Of a stretch of DNA of 9,495 nt, positions 1 through 7,654 are shown piece by piece. Numbering within the stretch: position 1 is the stretch's first letter; each line of letters starts with the position of its first letter. The position numbers were made by a program, and so were the translations under genes. The stretch lies in contig CAZNDI010000040.1 in the NCBI GenBank assembly GCA_964571805.1, positions 1-9,495 on the forward strand. Reading direction: 5' to 3'. Under the pieces are notes generated by a model. The model was not told the DNA's origin. It did not search any database and saw nothing but the letters and a program-made list of their open reading frames with translations. Origin of the DNA: JAUHWS01 sp964571805 (GTDB lineage Bacteria; Patescibacteriota; Gracilibacteria; UM-FILTER-43-11).

Positions 1-61
1 GCCTGAAGATAAAAAAGAGGAAAAGAAGGTTGTAAAAAAGAAGGAGAAAGACGAAAAATAA
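1..61 (+). CDS. C-terminal tail of an unidentified protein (partial)
   Basis: Only the last 19 codons of this gene are present, read from base 2 and ending in TAA at 59-61; the other two forward frames hit stops earlier. The tail reads PEDKKEEKKVVKKKEKDEK, so it is almost all Lys and Glu and probably unstructured. Such tails occur on ribosomal and other nucleic-acid-binding proteins, but nothing here identifies the family. The strong terminator 17 bases downstream supports this being a true gene end. Function unknown. Confidence 0.6.
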   Translation, partial: PEDKKEEKKVVKKKEKDEK

Positions 62-78
62 GGTGAAAATGAAATTTT

Positions 79-116
79 AAATGAAGGTGAGATTGAAAAA
101 TCTCACCTTCATTTTT
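79..116 (+). terminator. Intrinsic terminator, 16-bp perfect stem
   Basis: Bases 79-94 are perfectly complementary to 99-114, with a GAAA tetraloop at 95-98; the T-run begins inside the end of the right arm and continues to 116. It lies 17 bases after the stop of the upstream gene, so it closes that transcription unit. An A-run before the stem (79-81) could give some termination in the opposite direction. This separates the upstream gene from the helicase gene, which therefore needs its own promoter. Confidence 0.93.
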
Positions 117-124
117 TCATTGCA

Positions 125-157
125 TTGAATTCGTGTTTTGGCGCCAAATTGTATAGA
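125..157 (+). promoter_or_regulatory. Weak promoter of the helicase gene, possibly leaderless
   Basis: TATAGA at 152-157 resembles a -10 box (TAGAAT at 154-159 is an alternative). The only -35-like hexamer, TTGAAT at 125-130, is 21 bases away, longer than the usual 16-18. If 152-157 is the -10 box, transcription would start at about 164-166, on or next to the ATG at 166, giving a leaderless mRNA. The absence of a Shine-Dalgarno sequence before 166 agrees with this. Confidence 0.35.
137..148. promoter_or_regulatory. Perfect 12-bp palindrome TTTGGCGCCAAA, candidate operator
   Basis: The bases TTTGGCGCCAAA form a perfect palindrome that is strikingly G+C-rich at its centre within an AT-rich intergenic stretch. 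It sits 3 bases before the -10-like box and 17 bases before the helicase start codon, where a bound repressor would block RNA polymerase. The regulator is unknown. The site has no T-run, so it is not a terminator. A role as operator is inference from position and symmetry. Confidence 0.4.
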
Positions 158-165
158 ATGAGATT

Positions 166-3066
<2,901 letters not shown>

Positions 3067-3084
3067 AAAATTTTAATCAATAAT

Positions 3085-3654
3085 ATGAGTAGAATATATT
3101 TTGATGCTTATGAAGGCTTAATTTTTCAAATGGCCCACCAGTTTTATATTTGGTCCTATATATTTGATGAGAACAAGAATAATCCAATTTGCTTTGATTC
3201 AATAGCATTTTCGAACACCCTGACTATAAGTTTGCAGCAAGGATTTTTATTAAATATTACAAATTTATTTGACAATAGAGATGACCGCTCTTTCTCAATT
3301 CATTCATTACTCAAAGAGTCTAGGAATCCAATTTTAAGAGAAGATATAAACAATATAATAGAAAATAAATTTAAAAAAACTATAAATCTTTTAATGGGTT
3401 GGAGAGATAAATTCTTAGCCCATAAGGAAGTTAAATTTGTAATTAATAGAAAACTTTTATACTCAAAATATCCTGTAAAAGATGAAGAGATAAATGATTT
3501 ACTTGATTTTTTGATTAATGTTTTAGACCTTATTAAAAGTGATTTTGACCCGAATAATTCTGTGAATTATAGTCATTTTTATAGCTCTATAAAGAAAGAT
3601 TGCATCAATCATGCTAAATTTGCTTCGGAGAATGGGTGGTTTAAAAAAATGTAA
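3085..3654 (+). CDS. Probable HEPN-domain protein, AbiU2-like
   Basis: A 189-residue, mostly helical protein. The pattern GFLLNITNLFDNRDDRSFS (53-71) followed by a short helix, and later GWRDKFLAHKE (105-115), matches my memory of HEPN_AbiU2 proteins: a helical bundle with an R-X(4-6)-H signature, here R107 and H113. HEPN proteins of this sort are usually RNases or their inactive relatives and often act in phage defence or toxin-antitoxin pairs. No partner antitoxin gene is next to it. The gene starts 18 bases after the helicase stop, without a Shine-Dalgarno sequence. Its base composition, around one quarter to one third G+C in the lines I counted, contrasts with about half in the helicase, which suggests acquisition by transfer. 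The family call is moderate; activity is inference. Confidence 0.6.
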   Translation: MSRIYFDAYEGLIFQMAHQFYIWSYIFDENKNNPICFDSIAFSNTLTISLQQGFLLNITNLFDNRDDRSFSIHSLLKESRNPILREDINNIIENKFKKTINLLMGWRDKFLAHKEVKFVINRKLLYSKYPVKDEEINDLLDFLINVLDLIKSDFDPNNSVNYSHFYSSIKKDCINHAKFASENGWFKKM

Positions 3655-3703
3655 ATAGATTTATAAGAATCCATTCCTTGTGAATAAGTAAGCTGATGAT
3701 TAG

Positions 3704-3788
3704 CCATAGATTTCTCCGCTCTGGTCGAAATGACATAAGGGAAAACTCCCTTCCCAATGTCATTCCGAGGTACCCGAGGAATCTATGG
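3704..3788. repeat. Palindromic intergenic repeat, copy 1
   Basis: The left arm (3704-3736, CCATAGATTTCTCC.. to ..GGTCGAAATGACAT) pairs imperfectly with the right arm (3757-3788, ATGTCATTCCGAGG.. to ..GAGGAATCTATGG). The outer 9 and inner 8 bases pair well and the middle is mismatched. The loop holds a nested perfect hairpin, AAGGGA aaac TCCCTT (about 3737-3752). The two arms are distinct flavours, one with TTTCTCC and GTCGAAATGACA, the other with TCATTCCGAGG and GAGGAATC. No T-run follows, so it is not a standard terminator. It belongs to the same family as the copies at 3816 and 4257. Confidence 0.85.
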
Positions 3789-3815
3789 GCTTGAAAGGAA
3801 TTTAGTTATTTGGAA

Positions 3816-3870
3816 ATAGATTTCTCCGCAAGGTCGAAATGACATCTGTGCAGATTAGTTCCGAGTGACA
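3816..3870. repeat. Palindromic intergenic repeat, copy 2 (degenerate right arm)
   Basis: The left arm at 3816-3845 (ATAGATTTCTCCGC, AAG, GTCGAAATGACAT) is nearly the same as the left arm of copy 1 and in the same orientation. It is followed by a small hairpin ATCTG tg CAGAT (about 3844-3855) in the position of the nested hairpin of copy 1, though the sequence differs. The right arm (to about 3870, TTCCGAGTGACA) is decayed or truncated. Bases 3819-3844 are the exact reverse complement of 4259-4284 beyond the next gene. Confidence 0.75.
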
Positions 3871-3903
3871 GTTGTATTTTTTAGATTTTATTCATTTTTA
3901 TTA

Positions 3904-3912
3904 TGCTAAAAT
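3904..3912 (+). promoter_or_regulatory. Extended -10 element (TGCTAAAAT) before the GIY-YIG gene
   Basis: TGC followed by TAAAAT matches an extended -10 box (TGN plus a hexamer one base off TATAAT). It lies 25 bases upstream of the ATG at 3938, giving a short leader. No convincing -35 box is visible at 16-18 bases upstream, which extended -10 promoters can tolerate. The same nine bases recur at 7184-7192 before the pilin-like operon, where a -35 box is present. Confidence 0.45.
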
Positions 3913-3937
3913 CAATCCTTAAAACCTAGAATTAATA

Positions 3938-4228
3938 ATGAAACGGGCATACCATTTATATATATTAGCGAGTCAATCTGGAGTTCTGTATGTTGGGGTC
4001 ACAGGCAATTTAGCTGAACGAACTCACCAGCACAAAATTAAAATCAATCCCAATTCTTTTGCCGCCAAGTATAAATGCGATCAACTAGTTTATTTTGAAG
4101 AATTTCAATATGTTTTGGATGCTATCGAAAGAGAAAAACAAGTCAAAAAATGGAGAAGGGAAAAGAAAATTGGTTTGATAAATAGTTTAAATCCAGAATG
4201 GACAGACTTATCAGAATCATTCATTTAG
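3938..4228 (+). CDS. Small GIY-YIG nuclease-domain protein (COG2827/UPF0213 type)
   Basis: A 96-residue protein that is nearly all one GIY-YIG domain. The opening strand is YHLYIL (5-10, in place of GIY), the second is LYVGVT (17-22, in place of YIG). NLAERTHQHK (24-33) carries the expected catalytic R28 and H32, and AIEREKQVKKWRREKK (62-77) carries the likely metal-binding E66. NPEWTDL (85-91) closes the domain as in COG2827 proteins. All key residues are present, so it is probably an active DNA nuclease; the family's natural substrate is poorly defined. It has its own extended -10 promoter, no Shine-Dalgarno sequence, and repeat arms on both sides in inverted orientation. A homing-type or repeat-mobilising role is inference; a housekeeping role as in YhbQ is the alternative. 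Confidence 0.9.
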   Translation: MKRAYHLYILASQSGVLYVGVTGNLAERTHQHKIKINPNSFAAKYKCDQLVYFEEFQYVLDAIEREKQVKKWRREKKIGLINSLNPEWTDLSESFI

Positions 4229-4233
4229 ACTCG

Positions 4234-4247
4234 CTTGTCATTTCGAC
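4234..4247. repeat. Solo fragment of the palindromic repeat arm
   Basis: CTTGTCATTTCGAC at 4234-4247 is identical to 4257-4270, 23 bases downstream in the same orientation, where the full copy 3 begins. It lies 5 bases after the stop of the GIY-YIG gene. It looks like a truncated arm left by an earlier insertion, deletion or slippage event. Confidence 0.75.
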
Positions 4248-4256
4248 GCCCCCCTT

Positions 4257-4343
4257 CTTGTCATTTCGACCTTGCGGAGAAATCACACTCATACACTCCG
4301 TTCTTTTCAGGTAGAGATTTCTCGAATTCCTCGAAATGACAAG
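4257..4343. repeat. Palindromic intergenic repeat, copy 3
   Basis: The left arm (4257-4285, CTTGTCATTTCGACC.. to ..GGAGAAATC) is the reverse complement of the left arm of copy 2, exact over 26 bases (4259-4284 against 3819-3844). The right arm (4313-4343, AGAGATTTCTCG.. to ..CTCGAAATGACAAG) pairs with it: the 13 bases CTTGTCATTTCGA match perfectly, then about 8 are mismatched, then AGAAATC matches. The loop is about 27 bases. It ends just upstream of the toxin-antitoxin promoter. Confidence 0.85.
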
Positions 4344-4354
4344 AGGGAGAATGG

Positions 4355-4383
4355 TTTACTTTTCAGAATTTAAGCATTAAAAT
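4355..4383 (+). promoter_or_regulatory. Sigma70-type promoter of the toxin-antitoxin operon
   Basis: TTTACT at 4355-4360 and TAAAAT at 4378-4383 are separated by 17 bases. They match the -35 and -10 consensus at four and five of six positions. Transcription would start near 4390, 13 bases before the ATG at 4403. A short inverted repeat TTAAA-A-TTTAA (4377-4387) covers the -10 box and could be the operator through which the antitoxin represses its own operon, but in such AT-rich DNA it could be chance. Confidence 0.55.
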
Positions 4384-4402
4384 TTAACTGTAAAAAATAA
4401 TC

Positions 4403-4558
4403 ATGCTTAAAAAACTCACCAAAGCACAGCGAGAAATGCTAAAAGATGAATGGCCGGAGCCTACTGGTACCAAAGAAAGCTTTAGCAGAATGCTGAAAAG
4501 AGCTTCCAAGTTAGCTATTTTTGATGTTGAGCCAGAAGAAAAAAGAATTTTTAGATAA
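4403..4558 (+). CDS. Small 51-aa protein, candidate antitoxin of the PIN toxin
   Basis: The frame runs from ATG at 4403 to TAA at 4556-4558 and encodes 51 residues, starting MLKKLTKAQREMLKDEWPEP and ending EPEEKRIFR. It is hydrophilic, basic at the start and acidic near the end. It lies behind a good promoter and ends 5 bases before the PIN toxin gene, the usual antitoxin-first order of type II modules. I see no clear ribbon-helix-helix, AbrB or Phd/YefM motif; the FSRMLKRASKLAIFD stretch (27-41) could form a helix. The antitoxin role rests on position and size. It is shorter than most VapB proteins, so a DNA-binding part may be reduced. Confidence 0.65.
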   Translation: MLKKLTKAQREMLKDEWPEPTGTKESFSRMLKRASKLAIFDVEPEEKRIFR

Positions 4559-4563
4559 ATATA

Positions 4564-5073
4564 ATGATTGAAAAACGGGCGATATTGTTGGACACTTGCA
4601 TCGTGAGAAATTTATTCAGTAAAGAAAAGCTCCTCAGGGAAAGAACTGAGCAGTTTTTAGATGAATTGCGAAAAAGTGACAATAAATTGTATGTGAGTGA
4701 GTATACAAGTTATGAATTGCTGAGAGGAATACATTCCTCGAAGAAATCCAAGGCAGAGGAAATAATAGCGGGATTTGACATTGTGCCCACTTCAAAGAAT
4801 AGGCTAGATCGAGCCACGCGCTTATATACGGCGCTCCATGAAAATCCAGCTACAAAATCTTCCTTGGCCTCCATCTCGGACATCGACATATTCATAGGTT
4901 CCCTAATTTTCAACGATCAAAAACCCCTCCTCCTCACCGCCGATTACAACGATTTCCCTCGACCTTTTTTTGATGAAGTCTACAAACAAGACATCCAGTA
5001 TAAAAAAGCCAAAGGAGCCCAATGCTGTATGTATTATTATTTCCTAGAAGCCAATTTAGAAGCCCTATTCTAG
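4564..5073 (+). CDS. PIN-domain ribonuclease toxin (VapC-like)
   Basis: A 169-residue PIN-domain protein. The acidic residues expected to bind metal are all visible: D10 in LLDTCIV (8-14), E51 in SYELLRG (49-55), D108 in SDIDIFIGS (105-113) and D127 in LLTADYNDF (123-131). PIN toxins cut tRNA, rRNA or mRNA and are held inactive by a co-expressed antitoxin, here probably the 51-aa protein 5 bases upstream. The C-terminal part (about 140-169, with CCMYYYF) extends past the core domain. The start at 4564 puts the first strand at the very N-terminus, as is normal. The VanW-like gene follows 6 bases after the stop, so it may be transcribed with the module. PIN identity is strong; the RNA target cannot be seen. 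Confidence 0.88.
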   Translation: MIEKRAILLDTCIVRNLFSKEKLLRERTEQFLDELRKSDNKLYVSEYTSYELLRGIHSSKKSKAEEIIAGFDIVPTSKNRLDRATRLYTALHENPATKSSLASISDIDIFIGSLIFNDQKPLLLTADYNDFPRPFFDEVYKQDIQYKKAKGAQCCMYYYFLEANLEALF

Positions 5074-5079
5074 CCCGCC

Positions 5080-5895
5080 ATGAAAAAACCCCTCCACCGT
5101 TCCAAACTCAGACGATGGGCCGGAATGATTTTTTATCGCTTTAAACGAATATTTTACTGGTACTTTTCTTCAGTGAGATTTGCTGAAAAAATTGAACCGA
5201 AAAAACTTGATCACGAGATTTTTCGTCACCAAACCTTCCTTCGTCGCCCCCTGAAAGATGTGGATCTATGGATGCAGGAAAATAAGATCACTAACTTAAA
5301 AATCGCTCTTGAGCATTTGAACGGCTTGATCATTGCACCGGGTGAAATTTTTTCCTACTGGCGAGAAATAGGCAATCCCACCAAACGCAAAGGTTATATC
5401 GAAGGAATGCTTTTAAGAGACGGTGCGGTACATCCTGGGATCGGAGGGGGACTCTGTCAACTCTCGAACCTCATCTACTGGCTCACCCTTCACACCCCTT
5501 TGACGGTGGTGGAACGGTGGCGTCACAGTTATGATGTCTTTCCTGATGCCAACCGAACCCAGCCGTTTGGAAGTGGGGCGACTTGCTCTTACCCTAACAT
5601 CGACTTGCAAATCAAAAACGACACCCAACAGCGGTTCCAGCTCAGCCTTCATTTGACGGACACTCATCTGGTGGGCCAGTGGCTTTCGGATAAAACGACT
5701 CCTTACCGTTATGAGATTTTTGAAAAAGAACACGAAATCAAAATGGAGTGGTGGGGTGGCTATACTCGCAATAACATTCTCTTTCGAAAATGCATTGAAG
5801 AGGGTGGTAGAGTGGTGAGAGAAGAATTTGTAGCTGAAAATCAGGCCATCATGATGTACGAACCCCTACTTTCTTCGGATATGAAAAATTTTTAA
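5080..5895 (+). CDS. VanW family protein
   Basis: A 271-residue protein with the VanW domain. Key stretches are APGEIFSYWREIGNPT (86-101), GIGGGLCQLSNLIYWL (120-135), RHSYDVFPD (148-156) and PFGSGATCSYPNIDL (162-176). C126 and H149 are invariant-looking and could form an active or structural pair; that is inference. The family takes its name from a gene of vanB-type vancomycin resistance clusters, but its biochemical role is not established, and this one is not evidence of drug resistance. The N-terminus is basic and aromatic (RRWAGMIFYRFKRIFYWYF, 11-29), perhaps a membrane-associated segment, with no typical signal peptide. It starts 6 bases after the PIN toxin stop without a Shine-Dalgarno sequence, so it is probably cotranscribed with the toxin genes. 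Confidence 0.88.
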   Translation: MKKPLHRSKLRRWAGMIFYRFKRIFYWYFSSVRFAEKIEPKKLDHEIFRHQTFLRRPLKDVDLWMQENKITNLKIALEHLNGLIIAPGEIFSYWREIGNPTKRKGYIEGMLLRDGAVHPGIGGGLCQLSNLIYWLTLHTPLTVVERWRHSYDVFPDANRTQPFGSGATCSYPNIDLQIKNDTQQRFQLSLHLTDTHLVGQWLSDKTTPYRYEIFEKEHEIKMEWWGGYTRNNILFRKCIEEGGRVVREEFVAENQAIMMYEPLLSSDMKNF

Positions 5896-5913
5896 AATTA
5901 TATTTCATCCTAC

Positions 5914-5942
5914 TTGAAAAGTAAACATTTGTTCACTATAAT
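5914..5942 (+). promoter_or_regulatory. Strong sigma70-type promoter (P1) upstream of rmuC
   Basis: TTGAAA at 5914-5919 and a perfect TATAAT at 5937-5942 are separated by 17 bases, so 11 of 12 consensus positions match or nearly match. Transcription would start near 5949, leaving a leader of about 77 bases before the RmuC start at 6026. Confidence 0.75.
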
Positions 5943-5972
5943 GACCTTACTAAAATATAAGTGTCAGGTCGA

Positions 5973-6001
5973 TAGACAAAATCTAAACAAAAAGCTAAAA
6001 T
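5973..6001 (+). promoter_or_regulatory. Second sigma70-type promoter (P2) upstream of rmuC
   Basis: TAGACA at 5973-5978 and TAAAAT at 5996-6001 are separated by 17 bases and each is one base off consensus. Transcription would start near 6008, 18 bases before the ATG at 6026. P1 and P2 would give tandem promoters with a long and a short leader. Confidence 0.5.
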
Positions 6002-6025
6002 TAAGCCCTAAAACCCTTTAAATTC

Positions 6026-7180
6026 ATGCTCAACACCATCCTTCTCATTCTCGGAATCACTCTCATCGGCTATCTCGGCTACCGTATCCTACAGAAAATC
6101 GAAAAACCTTCCGAGGATCAAAGTATGAAAATGCTTCAGGACCACCTTTTTGAGATCCAAAAGGGGATTCAGGCCCAGGACAAGAGCATTAATGAGCAAA
6201 TGAACAAGAGCCGTGATGTGATGGCCGAATCGCTCCAAAAACAATTTGCCACCAGCCAGCAAATCATCAAAGAGGTGACCGAAAATGTAAAATCCGTGAC
6301 CGAAAAACTCACGACTCTCGATGCCACCAATAAACAAGTCGTCGGCTTTGCTGAGCAGATGAAGAGTTTGGAAAATATTCTTAAAAACCCCAAGCAACGC
6401 GGTATTTTAGGTGAATTCTTTTTGGAAAACCTACTCTCCAACCAGCTTCCACCCTCTCACTTTAAAATGCAGTATGCGTTCAAAAATGGAGAAATTGTGG
6501 ATGCCGTTATTTTTGTGAAAGAAACCATCATTCCGGTAGATGCAAAGTTCTCTTTAGAGAATTATAACGCCATGATGGGGGAGAATGATGAGGCTCGGCG
6601 AACAGCTTTGGAAAAGGATTTTAAGGCGGATTTGAAGAAGCGAATCGATGAAACCAGTAAATATGTTCGACCGGAAGAGGGGACGACGGATTTTGCCTTC
6701 ATCTTCATTCCTGCGGATGGCGTTTTTTATAACCTACTAAGCCAAAAAGTAGGGGTTTTGGACATCAATACCAATGATTTGATTGAATATGCCTTCAAAA
6801 AACGAGTGATCATGGTCTCTCCCATGACTTTTTTCGCTTATCTTCAAACGGTGATGCAGGCCCTTAAAGCTCTGACCATTGAAAAACAAGCCGTTGAAAT
6901 TCAAAAACGAGTGGGGGAGTTGGGGCGGCATCTCAATGCTTATCAAGACCATATTATCAAAGTGGGCAATCATCTGGGAACCACGGTAAATGCCTACAAT
7001 AATGCAGGAAAAGAATTGGGAAAGATCGATAAGGATGTGATTAAAATCACCGAAGGTCAAATCAGCTTGAACGCCCAAATGCCTGTTTTAGAGAAACCTC
7101 AAACTCTCGATGATTTTGGTTCCACCTTATCTGTGACCCTTGAGTCAGAAAGCAAAACCAGGATTGCAAAAATAGGCTAA
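6026..7180 (+). CDS. rmuC: RmuC family DNA recombination/repair protein
   Basis: A 384-residue RmuC-type protein. It opens with a membrane anchor (about 3-22, NTILLILGITLIGYLGYRIL), followed by a long helical, probably coiled-coil stretch (about 30-120). The RmuC domain shows RGILGE (125-130), VDAVIFV (158-164), PVDAKFSLENY (170-180), FAFIFIPADGVF (223-234) and VSPMTFFAYLQTV (264-276). D159, D172 and K174 fit a PD-(D/E)XK-like nuclease centre, as proposed for the family. RmuC limits inversions at short inverted repeats in E. coli; its biochemical activity is still uncertain. That link is of interest beside a region rich in inverted repeats, but is only suggestive. It lies behind two tandem promoters and has no Shine-Dalgarno sequence. 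Confidence 0.92.
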   Translation: MLNTILLILGITLIGYLGYRILQKIEKPSEDQSMKMLQDHLFEIQKGIQAQDKSINEQMNKSRDVMAESLQKQFATSQQIIKEVTENVKSVTEKLTTLDATNKQVVGFAEQMKSLENILKNPKQRGILGEFFLENLLSNQLPPSHFKMQYAFKNGEIVDAVIFVKETIIPVDAKFSLENYNAMMGENDEARRTALEKDFKADLKKRIDETSKYVRPEEGTTDFAFIFIPADGVFYNLLSQKVGVLDINTNDLIEYAFKKRVIMVSPMTFFAYLQTVMQALKALTIEKQAVEIQKRVGELGRHLNAYQDHIIKVGNHLGTTVNAYNNAGKELGKIDKDVIKITEGQISLNAQMPVLEKPQTLDDFGSTLSVTLESESKTRIAKIG

Positions 7181-7192
7181 TTGTGCTAAAAT
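7164..7192 (+). promoter_or_regulatory. Extended -10 promoter of the pilin-like operon
   Basis: TTGCAA at 7164-7169 and TAAAAT at 7187-7192 are separated by 17 bases, and TGC at 7184-7186 makes an extended -10 box. The -35 part lies inside the last codons of rmuC. Transcription would start near 7199, 15 bases before the ATG at 7214. The AAAGGA at 7194-7199 is too far from the ATG, and perhaps upstream of the mRNA start, to act as a ribosome binding site. Confidence 0.65.
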
Positions 7193-7213
7193 TAAAGGAA
7201 TATAAAAATAAAA

Positions 7214-7654
7214 ATGCTCAAAAAAATATTCCTTTTAGTCCTTTTTACCTTCACTGTCAGTCTGTTACCTCTTGATGCGGGGCTTCAAACGCCTCAAGTT
7301 AAGGCGGTAAATCAGGTGCCTAGCCAGAATATTGACAGTGGGTCTTTCATGTTCAATTTAACGCCCATTGTTCATCAAGGTGTGGAGGGGAGTGTGAAAC
7401 AAGGCTGGATTCGCCGTGGTTTAGATTACTTTTTTGAAAAAATCATTGGTTTTATGGCAGGGGTCATTGGAACCCTTTGTGTTTTGATGCTCAGTATTGG
7501 AGGGTTTTTGATGATTATTTCAGCAGGAAACGAAGCCCGCTATGAACAGGGCAAGAATTACGTCATTTATTCTTTGATTGGATTGGCCGCAACTTTAGGG
7601 GCATACATCCTAGTGACCCTTGTGCAACTTCTCATCCGCAGTGTTTATGGTTAA
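7214..7654 (+). CDS. T4SS_pilin-like small membrane protein, paralogue 1
   Basis: A 146-residue protein with a basic N-terminus and signal-like hydrophobic segment (4-20), a polar stretch, then two membrane helices (about 78-102 and 115-140). The helices are joined by the short charged loop SAGNEARYEQGK (103-114). This signal/helix/GNE..R..GK/helix layout, ending in YSLIGLAATLGAYILVTL, is that of the T4SS_pilin (VirB2/TrbC-like) proteins common in Patescibacteria. Such subunits form the membrane-embedded pool for a pilus or secretion channel; here that role is inferred from family and context. It is the first gene of a tight operon and has its own promoter. Its stop overlaps the next start by 8 bases. 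Confidence 0.8.
   Translation: MLKKIFLLVLFTFTVSLLPLDAGLQTPQVKAVNQVPSQNIDSGSFMFNLTPIVHQGVEGSVKQGWIRRGLDYFFEKIIGFMAGVIGTLCVLMLSIGGFLMIISAGNEARYEQGKNYVIYSLIGLAATLGAYILVTLVQLLIRSVYG

Noticed and set aside
3704..3788. Palindromic repeat as an intrinsic terminator
   Set aside because: No T-run follows the stem on either strand; it may still hinder transcription but lacks the hallmark.
3938..4228. Homing endonuclease of an intron or intein
   Set aside because: The gene lies between genes, is not inside a split coding sequence, and no intron core or intein motif surrounds it.
3704..4343. CRISPR array
   Set aside because: The repeats are palindromic, unevenly spaced, in both orientations and interrupted by a gene; there are no unique spacers of regular length and no cas genes.
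5080..5895. Vancomycin resistance
   Set aside because: VanW alone does not confer resistance and none of the ligase, dehydrogenase or dipeptidase genes of van clusters is present.
5962..5978. TGTC/GACA inverted repeat between P1 and P2 as an operator
   Set aside because: The arms are only 4 bases with a 9-base spacer, too short to separate from chance.
7620..7646. TTG at 7620 as the start of paralogue 2
   Set aside because: It would place nine polar residues ahead of a clean signal peptide. ATG at 7647 starts right at the basic residue of the signal and gives a normal 8-base overlap.
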